Below are positions 11,197-22,069 of a DNA stretch of 64,000 nucleotides, one piece after another (position 1 is the first letter of the stretch; each line of letters begins with the position of its first letter). The notes below the pieces were generated by a model that saw only the letters and a list, made by a program, of their open reading frames with translations, did no database searches and was not told the DNA's origin. The position numbers and the translations under genes were made by a program. The DNA is from Xiphydria camelus (taxonomy: Eukaryota; Arthropoda; Insecta; Hymenoptera; Xiphydriidae): NCBI GenBank assembly GCA_963678675.1, contig OY783192.1, forward strand, positions 20,659,674 through 20,723,673, given 5' to 3'.

Positions 11197-11325
11197 CAGT
11201 TTATTCACTGTTTCGATAATTTTAACAAATCGGTGCAAATCGAATGCTATGTTATGAACATAATATCGAGTTTGCACCGATTCGTTAAAATTACTGAAAC
11301 GGTGAATAAACCGCATAGTTTGTTT
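11197..11325. repeat. Palindrome, arms of about 50 bp
   Basis: CAGTTTATTCACTGTTTCGATAATTTTAACAAATCGGTGCAAA pairs with the sequence at about 11,268-11,318 with few mismatches. Just left (about 11,157-11,185) is GTCGGTAGTTAGAGTTGGCTT, a fragment of the module shared by element A and the MITE at 51,188. Confidence 0.7.
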
Positions 11326-11379
11326 ATTTACGATTTTTATGACTTCTTTCACGAACGAATTGTTCTGGGGAAAATGTAA

Positions 11380-11690
11380 ATATTATCGAAACATTAATTA
11401 TAAAATCATTACATGTTGATGATTTTATTTATCATTCATAATTTTTTAATCAGTCATCTAGGCTGAAAACATTTTTACCGATTTTCCGTTTATCATTGAG
11501 TTCGCTCTAACAAAAAAAATGCTTAAAAAACGCCAAAACTGTACTTTTGTAAAAAAAAATAGGGTTATAGAGACAAACAAGAAGTCTAACTGATAATTGC
11601 TGCGGATTCGAATTTTGATTCTACCCAAAAACGTGATCGTAATCAGTAATTTCTGTATTCAACCGAGCGCTGGCGTGATGAGCGAAGATA
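11380..11690. other. No feature seen
   Basis: AT-rich sequence with A and T runs. No coding frame, repeat end or RNA gene that I can support. Confidence 0.6.
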
Positions 11691-11870
11691 GCGAGGCCGG
11701 GGCGGGGCGAGCTTCCTTTCCACGCTCTCGCGGTCGGCCTTCCTAGACGTTTCTCGGCAAGAGTGTATGTAGTAGGTGCCGGCTTGAGAAAGAGCGCGAA
11801 GCATAAGACAGAGCGTGGCTATAGAGTGGGGCAGGTTCAGGAGAAATAAAACGGTGTAGTCTCGCTTTAC
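11690..11870. repeat. Dispersed repeat R1, copy 1
   Basis: This contains a CTCTCGCGGTCGGCCT block, a GACAGAGCGT block and a GGCAGGTTCAGGAGAAAT block in the same order as 13,700-13,800. The shared layout over about 150 bp marks a common mobile or satellite-like sequence. The long minus-strand frames over both copies are by-products. Confidence 0.65.
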
Positions 11871-12463
11871 TAATAGCCCAGTCAAATTTCTGTTCAAATC
11901 GAAAATTGAGACATAATGGTGAAAACTTGGCAAAAGTTATGTTTTGATGTTATTAATATAGGGAACATATTAAAAGAAGTATCACCCCCCGGCGAAAGGT
12001 GTACAAAATGTATTTATTGTTGAAAAATCGGTTCTTCGCTAATATTTTGAAAAATACGTGATCCATTGAAAAACAGTTACGACAAAAGTTGTATATAATA
12101 AAATTATCTACAAAAAAGGTTATACACTTTTTAGCCTATCTTCAACCCCTAAGAAGCTAAGACCTCCAGATGAGTTTGAATGTTCAAATATTCACAACAA
12201 ATCCAAAAATGAAGATTTTTACAATCTTTTTTTTGTAACCCGTTTAGAAAGATCTCATCATTTTTCCTAGCGAAACCAAATTTTGTTTTTCATTGTTGTT
12301 TACACATGATTGATTTTTATAGTTTTCAATGCTTGAATTTACATAGAAATTCGCAATGAAACAATTTTTTAATTATACCATCATTCATTTTGGATTCTTT
12401 CTGAAAAAAGAAGATAGATAGCAATTCAATGTATCTTGCCTGGTTTGCAAGATATGCTAAATT

Positions 12464-12720
12464 GAATATGAAGGGTACAGGGGTAAAAGAGGGAATGTCA
12501 AAAAAAACCAAATTTACAGGACAGCAAATTTGCGCGCGGACATTCCCTCTATTTGCATGTTATGCTAAAATTTTAAACGTCTGTATCTCTTGACTGTACC
12601 TTTATTGCCTGTAATCCTTTGCCAGCTGAAAGAATGCGAAATTTTCAACTAGATGGTGTAGAAATGACGAATTGGCTAAATTGTGACATTCCCCCTTTTA
12701 CCCCTGTACCATTCCTATAG
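12464..12720. mobile_element. MITE, about 240 bp, TIR of about 26 bp
   Basis: The termini GGTACAGGGGTAAAAGAGGG and CCTTTTACCCCTGTACC (ending 12,710) are inverted repeats followed inward by GAATGTCA/TGACATTC. Pairing continues weakly outside the ends, so exact boundaries and the target duplication are unclear. A half copy of the right end lies near 14,363. Confidence 0.7.
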
Positions 12721-12870
12721 TGTCACACCGTTTTCACTCCCGTCGCTCTGACGTTTGTGTGCGCGCGCTGCTGCAGTTGTCTGCGAGTGTCAGTGAGACA
12801 GGGGGGCCTTTCTCGAGTCACTCGCATTAGCTTCTTTCCAGCGCCTCCTAGGAAAACGGTTCTAATTGTC
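12690..12870. repeat. Dispersed repeat R2, copy 1
   Basis: The run from CCCCTGTACC through TCACTC(C/T)CGTCG, CTGACGTTTGTGTG, GCTGCTGCAGTTGTCTGCG, AGTGTCAGTGAGACAG and CATTAGCTTCTTTCCAGCG recurs in the same order at 14,365-14,630. Confidence 0.75.
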
Positions 12871-13395
12871 AAAAAATTATTCAGTAAAATTTTCATGTCA
12901 ATAAATCAAAACAACAATTTAATATATTAATATGATTTCAAATATGTACTACTGGATTCAAAGAAATATGATTTTCATAATTCCCATCGTTGTCGTCGAT
13001 ATCTTCATTATCTTCGTCACTGCTACTCCAGTCCATGGCTTGATCGTTGCCAATATCGCCTTCTCCGCCAGTTTTTGTATTAATGTAATATAATTATGAA
13101 TAGTCACAAATTTATGTAAGTATAATAATTTGACATAATAATTACATAGGTGATAGAGTTTGTAGAGAATCACTGACATAATTTAGCAGCTGATCCCCTT
13201 CAAACCATTTAAAATGGTATTGGCCATATTGACAACGATCAAGCCACGGACTGGAGTACCAGTGACGAAGATAATGAAGAAAATCATTACATATTTCTTT
13301 GAATCCAGTAATACATATTTGAAATCATATCAAAACAATATTGATTAATTTATTCAATTTTTGTTTCATTGATTTCTTGATATGAACATTGTACT
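12870..13395. mobile_element. Palindromic element D with piggyBac-like acidic fragment in each arm
   Basis: The left arm (about 12,890-13,070) and right arm (about 13,215-13,360) are inverted copies. Both contain a frame for an acidic stretch reading GNDQAMDWSSSDEDNEDI or a degenerate form (minus strand in the left arm, plus in the right). Acid-rich N-termini of this kind are common in piggyBac transposases, but that is only suggestive. A non-autonomous element formed from two inverted ends of a transposase-bearing parent would give this layout. Confidence 0.6.
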
Positions 13396-13664
13396 GAATA
13401 ATTTGTTGAAAATTTATTTTTTAGTCATATTTAATTGTATAGAATGAAATTTTCCGATAAATCCAAAAAACACTGTTCAACATATCATAACTGAGTAAAT
13501 GAAAGATGCGCAGCAAAAGATCGTAATAGATCGAATCGCTCATCCATGAGCTTTCGCTCATTATTCACTTGAACCCGCTTGCATATACTTATGTCGGGGA
13601 TCTTTCTTAGCTCTATTGGGACATACATAGAGAAACTTACAGCCTTTATAAAATAACGAAGGTC

Positions 13665-13862
13665 TGGCCGTCGCGGGCTCTTGGGGGCTAAGTATTTCAC
13701 ACTCTCGCGGTCGGCCTGCCTCGACGTGTCTCGTGCCGGCATTGGAAAGACCGCGAAGCATGAGACAGAGCGTAGCGAGTGAGGCAGGTTCAGGAGAAAT
13801 GAAAGGAGCTCCTCGACCGCGTGCTCAAATTTCAGGAGCCTCGCAGGAGGGCACGGAAACAC
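13665..13862. repeat. Dispersed repeat R1, copy 2
   Basis: It shares its left part with 11,690-11,870. Its right part (CTCGACCGCGTGCTCAAATTTCAGGAGCCTCGC, with GGAGGGCACGGAAAC following) is shared with 24,567-24,625. Three partial copies in one window indicate a moderately abundant repeat. Confidence 0.7.
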
Positions 13863-13913
13863 TGTGCGGCGGTGTTTGTTTATGTGTCGAAGAAACTATT
13901 GGGGTCCACCTAA

Positions 13914-14076
13914 GGGAGAGCGCCCACCAAAGTGGCGTGGCATAAGACGTGGCAGCGACGTGGCAAAAAAGTCATTATTTCAACTCGTAGTGGCATGCTA
14001 GATGCATGTCGAAACAATGGTTTTTGCCACGTCGCTGCCACGTCTTATGCCACGCCACTTTGGTGGGCGCTCTCCC
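13914..14076. mobile_element. MITE, 163 bp, TAA target duplication
   Basis: The arms of about 55 bp (starting GGGAGAGCGCCCACCAAAG) are perfect inverted copies, separated by about 50 bp. TAA is duplicated at 13,911-13,913 and 14,077-14,079. A TWA duplication with G-rich ends fits a PIF/Harbinger-derived MITE. The perfect arms suggest recent insertion or gene conversion between arms. Confidence 0.88.
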
Positions 14077-14107
14077 TAACACGCAGTCTGATGTCCCTTA
14101 TATTAGT

Positions 14108-14310
14108 GTATACTTCCGCCTCGCTCCCGTAGCGAAAATTACTGATTAGGATAGAGACACTGATTGTTGCAGAATTTCCGACACGGTTTTGATTTCACAT
14201 TGAACGGATATATGTCTGTATAAGTGACTATTTTTGAAAAAGTGACCTTTTCAGTTTTTTTCTTTTAGAAGAATGTTTATAATAAACTGTAATTTCTTAT
14301 AAACCAATTG
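14108..14310. repeat. Dispersed repeat R3, copy 1
   Basis: It shares with 14,900-15,190 the ordered blocks TTCCGCCTCGCTCCCG, AAATTACT(G/A)ATTA, GTTGCAGAATTTCCGACACG, GATTTCACATTGAACGG, AGTGACTTTTTTGAAAAA and TTATAATAAACTGTAATTT. Confidence 0.75.
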
Positions 14311-14344
14311 AAGATAGAAGAATACGGTGTATGGATGAACAGCA

Positions 14345-14640
14345 CGTAGCAACGGCTTCCCTCTTTTACCCCTGTACCCTTCATATATTGTCGCACCGGT
14401 CTCACTCTCGTCGCCCTGACGTTTGTGTGTGCGTGCTGCTGCAGTTGTCTGCGAGTGTCAGTGAGACAGAGGGTTACTGTCGACGTTTCGAAGTAACTGT
14501 TCCGCGCGTTGCAAGGGTTTCGTAGTAATGCGACCATGAATATCTCGCTAACCTACGAGCCCAGGCAGTATGCATTATCTTATTTCCATTAGCTTCTTTC
14601 CAGCGCCTCCTCGGTAAACGGTTCTACTTTTGGTTGATCA
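14345..14640. repeat. Dispersed repeat R2, copy 2
   Basis: Same block order as 12,690-12,870, starting with the right terminus of the 12.5-kb MITE (TCTTTTACCCCTGTACCC). It contains about 90 bp of extra sequence (about 14,475-14,580) before the final CATTAGCTTCTTTCCAGCG block. Confidence 0.7.
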
Positions 14641-14750
14641 ACAAAATTGATTCAATTTCATTGAACAGTGCTTTGAGTGAACAAATATGTATAAGTAAAA
14701 GGTACATAGGTGTACGTGAGAAGGAACGTTTAATTCATTTTTCATTTGCA

Positions 14751-14850
14751 AGCACCGTGCCACGTTAGCTAACATGGAAATAATCCCCTCCTATTAAGAA
14801 ACAATGGATTAATTCCATGTTAGCTAACGCGAAATTAAATGTGCACGGTA
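14751..14850. repeat. Hairpin, about 28-bp arms
   Basis: GCACCGTGCCACGTTAGCTAACATGGAA pairs with TTCCATGTTAGCTAACGCG and a displaced GTGCACGGT, so the right arm carries a short insertion. Confidence 0.65.
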
Positions 14851-14899
14851 TTAGAAAATAAAAAGTTAATAAATAATCAATGTCTCTTCTACGCCTTCG

Positions 14900-15190
14900 T
14901 ATTAGTATACTCCCGCCTCGCTCCCGAGGATCTACGGGGTGGAGCGTCGCGAAGCGGCATGGGGGAGTTGGCGAGCGTAGCGAGCAGAGGGCGGAGCCCC
15001 CTACTCTGTTAAAAATTACTAATTACGATGGAGATACTGCTTGCTGCAGAATTCCCGACACGGTTTGGATTTCACATTGAACGGGTATATGTCTCTATAA
15101 GTGGCTTTTTTTGAAAAAATGAATTTTTCAGTTTTTTTCTTTTAGAAGTATGTTTATAATAAACTGTAATTTTTTATAAACCAATTTCAT
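14900..15190. repeat. Dispersed repeat R3, copy 2
   Basis: See 14,108-14,310. This copy has about 80 bp of GC-rich sequence inserted near 14,925-15,005. Confidence 0.7.
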
Positions 15191-15361
15191 TAAATTCGAT
15201 ACATGAACAATTAATAAATTCGTTTTCAGAATGAACATATGTGCAGCCGTTTCCGAATAAATTACCAAGTAAATTTTGCCCTAACAGTGCAGCCATCTAT
15301 TGCAAAAATTCCATACTATTTGTCGGGGACATTTAGCCTTAATGTGTGCCACGCTCAAGTT

Positions 15362-17390
15362 TGACGCGGTACATTGAAAAAGTGTCGGAGAAATATAATG
15401 ACCTTTCCGCTGTCTCCGATGAAGATTTGCTAGAAACTATTACACAATTTGGTGCATACGCTGCATCTACTGAAAAGCACCAAGTAAGTGTATAAGTAAG
15501 CTGAATACATAGATATATGTCATTTCGTACAAACCATTAATCTTTGAAAATATTGAATTTTGTTGAGAAATGTGAGAGCACATAATATTTGACTCGAATG
15601 CAGTGGTCTTTTCACTTTTTTATCTGAATTCAATTTTTTTCAAGATTAATGGTTTGTGCAAAATAACAAAAGTCTACCTATTCGTTTGCATGTCACGAAA
15701 AATTTATATGAAAGTTTTATTTATTTGGCATTGTTTTTAGATTTTTTCTGCTGAACAAGAGAAAGCGCTCGTCGGGTATGCGAAGAAATGCAGCGATCAT
15801 TACTACGGGCTTAACATAACAGAATTGAGGGAGCTGGCATACCAATTCGCAAACGAAATCGAAATCCGATATCCGTCGAAGTGGGATGAAGAAAAAATGT
15901 TGGGACGAGATTGGTATTATGGATTCATGCGACGTCACCAAGAGCTTTCATTGCGCACTCCAGAGCAGACGAGTTTACATCGCGTTAAATCGTTTTCTAA
16001 GGAGAATGTCCAGATGTTTTTCAACAATCTAGACGCTGTTTTGTCTGCGCATCAGTATCAGGCGGCAGATATTTGGAACATGGACGAAACCGGCTTTTCT
16101 ACGGTGCCCACCAAGATTGGGAAAGTAATTTCGATGCGAGGCGCGAGGAGGGTAGGACAAATCTCGGCACAAGAACGAGGATCGATGATCACGATGGCTT
16201 TAGCAGTTAGTGCCGAAGGATACTCCGTTCCACCTTTTTTTTGTTTGCAAAAAAAACATGCAATCGACATTTTTGGAAGACGCATCACCTGGGGCGATTG
16301 GTTTTGCTAATGGCTCCGGCTGGATGCAACAAACGGAATTCAATAAGTACCTACCTAAATGAAGCTTTTCGTCGAAAAAACGAAGGCATCGAAGCAATCA
16401 TCAAAGTTATTGCTGCTTGATAATCATTCCTCCCACCTTTCCGTCGAGGCCTTAGATTTTTTGAAAATGGAGTCACCATTCTGTCACCCCCCCCCCCCCC
16501 CCCCCCCCACTACAGCCATCGCCTACAACCCATGAACGTTTCGGTGTACGGTCCCGTCAAGGCTTATTATAAATCGCAATGCAATGCTTGGCAGAAGAAC
16601 CACGCAGGGAAAGTTCTCGAAATTCGACATATCCCAGGTCTCGTTCGAGCTACATTGGACTTGGCGTTAACACCGCGAAATGTGAAAGCAGGATTCCTTG
16701 CCACTGGAATTTACCCGTACAATCCTGACATTTTCACGGAATCCGATTTCATTCAAGCCGTGTACAGTGGGGAAAACGAGCGAGCCGCTATGGAAGCCGA
16801 AATTACCGAGGAAGACTTGCAGCGCCGCATTATTGTTTTGGATTCGCCCCCAGCTGAAACGAACACAGACGTAGCAAAAGCTATCGAAATGCAAGAAAAA
16901 GCAGCCAGTAGCTCGCACGAGGAAGCGCTTTCCCTGCCTTCGACGTCTTCGTCTCGGAAGTCCACCCTTTCTACGATGTTGTCATTGCTCGGGCCTCTGC
17001 AAGCAGCCACTCCAACAGCCAAATCCAACCGGAGACGACGCCCGATGAAAAGCGCGGTCTTAACTTCTCCCGAAAGTCGCGACGATTTGCGGGAAAAACA
17101 AAAAAGCGTGACGACTCGAAGACGCCGCAAAAGCGTAAAATATCGAAAAAAGCGGACGCGAAACCACCGGCGAAACGAGGCCGCCCACCGAAAAATGCAC
17201 AAAAGAAAGTAACCTCTGATGACGATGCCGATGTCGATTTTTGCATCATTTGTCTCGGACCAATGCCCTTGAAATTGACAAAAAATAATTCGATCGCTTG
17301 CATCGATTGCGGAAGAGAAGTGCACTTGAAGTGCGCGAAAATAACAAAGTTATTTTTTATGTCACAATTGCGACTCAGATTAAATTAATT
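15362..17390 (+). pseudogene. Pogo-like (DDE_1) transposase with intron and C-terminal zinc finger
   Basis: Exon 1 (about 15,362-15,484) encodes a helix-turn-helix-like segment (RYIEKVSEKYNDLSAV) and ends at a GTAAGT donor. Exon 2 begins after an AG at about 15,739 and encodes a CENP-B-type region then a DDE_1 core, with IWNMDETGFS as the first catalytic Asp and VISMRGARRVGQISAQERGS. Frameshifts and stops follow near 16,240-16,430. A 22-base C run (16,487-16,508) replaces a coding segment before the HRLQPMNVSVYG block. The C-terminal part (from 16,532) has a basic tail, an AT-hook-like RGRPPK and a C-x2-C...C-x2-C-H zinc finger, reached by further frameshifts near 17,100 and 17,360. It is a dead copy. 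A possible right end, reading AGTAGGGGAATGTCGTTAGA on the minus strand, lies near 17,695-17,717, with no matching left end. Confidence 0.78.
16487..16508. repeat. Poly-C run, 22 bases
   Basis: An uninterrupted C homopolymer inside the pogo coding region. It breaks the frame, and its length may be inexact in the assembly. Confidence 0.9.
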
Positions 17391-17719
17391 TTCTGAGTTT
17401 TTCATCGTGAATATGTCAAAATGTATAAAAACCAATAAAATGTTGCATACCATTCCATAAAAACCGGTTTCAGTACATATTTCATGTAATTTCAGTGGTG
17501 GCCCAACTCTGACTGCAATGGCCCAACTCTGACTACTTTTTTTGTTTTGTTTCGTCAATAACTTTTTTTTCCGATGTTGCAGCAAGTTGCCATAAATATA
17601 TGTTACAGATAAGGGTTTAAACTTTCGAATTAAAAAAAATATTTAGGAATATTCAAATTTTTGAAAAAGATACAGAGAATAATCAAAAAGTGGCCAAACT
17701 CTAACGACATTCCCCTACT

Positions 17720-18880
17720 CATATAACATGTCATATATATTTATATATAATTATATATAGCTATTACTGACCCATATATAATCAGATATACATTGTAGTA
17801 GTATATCTGATCATACCGGGTGTAGAAAAAGTCCCGGGACGGACGAATATTTTTAAAAATATACGGCGCATAGAAAAACAAAAAACATGTGTTCAATAGT
17901 TTTAAAAGTTCTATCCAGTCATACCAAACTCGACCCCCCTCCCACCTTCCCCGCGGGTGGCGTGGGGTAACTTCAAAATTTTAAATGGAAACCCCCAATT
18001 TTTATTTCAAATTCGGATTTTGCGTTAAAAAATAAGAAACTTTTGTCTGAAATATTTTTTTGTATCTTGGGTATATGGCGCTCCAATCGATGGGGGAAAC
18101 ATAAAAATACGAAATCCTAAAAATTAATGGCAAAAAACTTCAAAACGAAAAACAAAAAAACAGGGTTTCAATATTTTTAAAAGTTCTATCCAGTCATACC
18201 AAGCTCGACCCCCTCCCCCCTCCCCACTGGGGAGAAATTTAATTTTAGGCGTCCGTATTCTCACTCTCCCCCATTGATTGGAGCGCCATCTACCCCTGAT
18301 ACAGAAAAATGTTTCAGATAAAAGTTTCTTATTTTTTAACGCAAAACCCGGATCTGAAATAAAAATTGGGGGTTTCTATTTAAAATTTTGAAGTTACCCC
18401 ACGCCCCCAGCGGGGTGAGGGGAGGGGGATCGAGTTTGGTATGACTGGATAGAGCTTTTAAAACTATTAAACACGTGTTTTTTTGTTTTTCTATGCGACG
18501 CATATTTTTCAAAATATTCGGCCGTCCCGGGACTTTTTTTACACCCTGTATATGGATTCACGTATGTTCAGGTATAATAATTATATATGGCTATTGTTGA
18601 CTTATATTTGATGAGATATACTACTATATCTGATCATATATGGACTCATGTATGTCCAGATATAATCATGTACGTTTAGTGTTAATTCATGTATAAGCAG
18701 ATATTCTGATTATATATTAATTCATATATTGTGAGATATAAAAACGCAAGCTAGTATGAACTTATATATAATCAGATGTAGCAATATATTATCTGATCAT
18801 TTATGAGCCAGTGCTAGCCATACATGATTACATATGTATACAGTACGAACTGAGTTTGCATGAAGTCTCTGTAGAGAATA
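17720..18880. repeat. AT-rich minisatellite tract hosting a MITE
   Basis: Irregular units built on TATATAATCAGATATA, TATATCTGATCATA and ATTCATGTATG words lie on both sides of the MITE at 17,816-18,548, showing that the MITE inserted into this tract. Similar words occur at 10,200-10,390. Confidence 0.6.
17816..18548. mobile_element. Palindromic MITE, 733 bp, TA target duplication
   Basis: The ends CCGGGTGTAGAAAAAGTCCC and GGGACTTTTTTTACACCCTG are flanked by TA at 17,814-17,815 and 18,549-18,550. The arms pair along almost the whole length to a centre near 18,170. The TA duplication is shared by Tc1/mariner and pogo groups. The terminal octamer matches the MITE at 23,722 apart from single changes. 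Confidence 0.85.
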
Positions 18881-19557
18881 ATCAGTATCATTATATAAAC
18901 AATTAGCGGCAAAAAGACGACGTTCAATACCGGAATGTTTTGCATATACCGAAATGTCCGAAATGTCTTATAAAGTATCATACCATGCAGGATTATTAAT
19001 TTTATTTTTAGAGATGTGTTTGTTGATATTTAATTGTGTATTTATATTTTGTTTTTCATTTTTAGGTCTGGTGATAGTGACATAATCTGAACATTTATTT
19101 CAGTTCAAATATCACTGCCGTTGATTTGCTTTCACTTATTTGTATTCCGCTATTAATTAATCATATTATTATTACTTATACAGAATTTGTTCTAATCATA
19201 TGTAATAATAAAATATTTTTTAAAAGTTTTCGATTCAAATTCATTTGAATTTCAATTTCATGTGAAAACAAGAGCTCCATCGCGTGAAGTAAATACGGGC
19301 CCGACTATAATATATCTCGCACTCAGTCGTAAGATAGCTATTGTGTTTCAAATTCCGTTATTCGGGCTTCGCTGTTCGGCTCCTTCCGTGACTATTCGGG
19401 CGCACAGGTTTGGCACGACCGGCTTTTTCCGAGTTTCAGCGTAGTGCAAGCAGTTAGCTTTCACCATGCACCTAACCTCAATTAGCGTCGTTTGATGCGA
19501 ATCGATTAGCGATCGGTAGTGCATTATTGTGTCGCGATTATCGTTGTCTACAGTGCT
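18881..19557. other. No feature seen
   Basis: AT-rich to 19,260, then about 300 bp of mixed composition before the LINE tail. Short frames only. I support no gene or repeat here. Confidence 0.6.
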
Positions 19558-19644
19558 AGATTAGATTAGATTTGATGGGTGGCATAAACCGGGCGCTCAG
19601 TCCTGTTGAACCATTGTGCCCGGGCCCCAGCTGGGGCAGCCCTA

Positions 19645-20478
19645 TCAAATGTGACATCGGGATATGTCGGCCTCCCTCGCCAAGCGCAGAAACCCACTCA
19701 CCCCGATGTCTCCTATATCGACGTCATCAACAAAGGTGGACCCTAGGACAATAGTCCTTAGGGCCATCAACCTCTCGCAGTGCGCCAATACGTGTAGAGG
19801 AGTCTCCTCCTCTTTTCCGCACGTGTGGCATAGGGTCTCCGTACAGAGGCCCATGTTCTTCAGGTGCTTCCTCGTGAGCCAGTGCCCTGTGACCAGCCTC
19901 ACGATTAAACGAAGCTGGGTCCTATCCAAGTTCAGCAGCCTAGTGCCCAGCTTCCTAGAGGGTTCTCTGAAGAGGGCCCTCGTGTGTCTCATGCTTAGAG
20001 ACCGTGCCCAAAGGTCGGCGAAGCGGCCGTTTCCAATCCAATCCAATCCAATCCAATTATGAGCCGCCTCCCTCACAGTCTCCATTGAGACACCTATGTC
20101 CCGTCCGGCCTTAGGGTTAGGTTGTGAAGAGCCCAACCGAGCCAGCTCATCGGTTTTCTCGTGGCCATGGATTCCGGTATGACCCGGCACCCATAGCAGC
20201 TTTACCTGATTCTCATAAGAGAGTCGCTCCAACATATACCTGCAGTCCCGGACCAGCTCTGACGCAGTCCTTACTGAGGAGAGCGATCCGAGCGCAGCCC
20301 GGCCGTCACTGCAGATATAGATGTGCTTGCCCCTGTAGCTCTTATTCAGCATGAGTCTGATACCGGCCCAGATGGCAAACACCTCCGTCTGGAAAACCAT
20401 GACGTCGCGGCCCAAGGCGAAAGATAGTTCCACCCTAGGCCCGCCGCACCAGATTCCCGCCCCGGCTCCTGTCTCCAT
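19645..20478 (-). pseudogene. LINE ORF2, RNase H and C-terminal zinc-knuckle region
   Basis: The frame opens in the RNase H domain. VFQTEVFAIWAG carries the catalytic Glu, IYICSDGRAALGSL a catalytic Asp and VPGHTGIHGHEKTDELA the His...Asp end of the fold. It continues into the C-terminal tail with a CHTCGKEEETPLHVLAHC cysteine cluster typical of I/R1/LOA ORF2 proteins and stops at 19,645. RNase H removes template RNA during target-primed reverse transcription. The part preserved here is 277 codons and otherwise looks coherent, but it is cut off from an intact RT. Confidence 0.82.
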
Positions 20479-21441
20479 CTTGAATCCGTCCGTGAACCAG
20501 ACGAGTCCCTTCGGAGAGAGAAGGCCATTTTTGTCCTCCTCCCAGGACGATCTGTCCAGGAGGAAAACTTCGAATCGATGCCGAAAGAAGAAATAGGTCT
20601 CCTCTGGAATCGATCCCCCTTCTTTGAGGCGAACCTTTCCAGCACTCCATTCCCCTGAAGGATCGCGGCGTGCCCCCTAGCCGCCTGCCTCCAGTGTCCA
20701 CTGAAATGCAGGCACAGAGCTGTCCTCCTCGCCCCAGCCTCCGCCATAAGGTGCGGGGGTGCCAGGTTGAGGAGGGCCCCCATTGCCAGGGTCGGAGTGG
20801 TACGCAATGCACCGGTGATATCCAGGCATGCGAGTCTATAGATTCTAAGTAGCGTCTTGCAGTTAATGTCCCTTGCGAGAGCAGGCCACCATACCACGGA
20901 CGCGCGCGAAGAAGAGTTGAGGCACCAAGAGAGAGATGGCGGTGTAGATCCATGCCACCACATTCGGCCCCAACCCCCATGTACTGCTAAACATCCTCCT
21001 ACAGGCCCAGACGGTAGAGATTACCTTCTGAGCCTGTTTATTGATGTGATTCCTCGAGGAGAGTTTGCTATCCAGCGTCACCGCTAAATAGCGCACTTCG
21101 CGTTTGCAGCATGTTTTGGATCCAGCAGACGATAGAATCATCGCCGCTTCGCAGATAGCTTCAAAGGAGGTATTATCAAATGCCCCCTCAATGTCCAAAA
21201 ACACACTCAGAACCGATTCTTTCCTATAGAGAGACCCCTCTATCTCGCGGACGAGCTCTCCCCTATAGGTGGTCCAGTTTGTGGCCCAAGGGTTACGGTA
21301 GACCGCCGTTGTACACGAGTCCGCGTCTCCCTCGATGCTAAAGGTAATACGGCGATGATCGGAGAGCGTTACCTCTCCGCTCACCCGCCAGTCTTTAATC
21401 GCTTGGGCCAACTTGCGTGAGCTCAAGGTAATGTCCATCAC
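20435..21441 (-). pseudogene. LINE ORF2, remnant of RT and thumb, core deleted
   Basis: From 21,441 the frame covers the end of the endonuclease (VTLSDHRRITFSIEG), then jumps to VFLDIEGAFDNTSF, the RT motif A region. It then goes almost at once to RYLAVTLDSKLSSRNHI, which lies downstream of the catalytic YxDD motif. The palm segment with YxDD is therefore absent. A frame change near 20,960 leads to VVWWPALARDINCKTLLRIY, the thumb. The polymerase is inactive. Confidence 0.75.
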
Positions 21442-21558
21442 CTCCTGTCTGCGGGAGGTGACGAAGGCAGGTCTCGACCCCTTATTAAGGACCTCGAGAC
21501 CCGTCGCCGAGAGGTATTCCAGCAGAGCTGTTCCTCTCTTGTTAATATCTGAGTGGCC

Positions 21559-22011
21559 CTAGATGATGTGGTGCGAATTTGCATCGCACCCCACCACAAG
21601 CTGAAGCCCCTCGTTTTTGCAGTGGTCCATCGGGTCACTGAGTTCCCTCGTCGGAGAAGGATCCTCAGAGTTGTGCGGGAAGTAGGCCAACCCCACCACC
21701 ACGTCAATCACCTTGCCTCCCACCTTTAACCTGATCTTCGCCACCGCTAGGTCCCTGGTGCAGAACCTTTGAAGTTTCAAGGCACTGTGTCTTTTGCTGA
21801 CATAGACACAGGCCCTGGGACCCTCTCTCGAGGATGCACAAATCAAATTGCCAGCCCACAGTTGCAACCCTGCAATTCTGCCCTCTCCTAAGATCCAGGG
21901 CTCTTGAATTAGAGCTACATCTGTTTACTCCACTGCTAGACCTCGGCTAAAAATCGCCGACGCCGCTTTGCAGTGTTGCAAATTAATCTGCGAGAAATTT
22001 GTCTTTTCCAT
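21559..22011 (-). pseudogene. LINE ORF2, N-terminal AP-like endonuclease
   Basis: A start codon near 22,011 (MAMEKTNFSQINLQHCKAAS) is followed by an in-frame stop near 21,927, then by DVALIQEPWILGEGRIAGLQ, which holds the catalytic Gln-Glu-Pro block, and by VGCDANSHH (the GDFNAH-like site) near the end. This is the endonuclease that nicks the target in LINE retrotransposition. At about 21,557 the frame meets a stop and continues in another frame (21,438-21,707). Confidence 0.78.
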
Positions 22012-22069
22012 AGCCATAGGGACTATGGATTAGCCAGTCCTCGCTAGCTGGGGAGTGAGAGGGCCCGTA

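Noticed and set aside
16753..17325. 190-codon minus-strand frame over the pogo gene
   Set aside because: It is the shadow of the transposase C-terminus, with no independent motif.
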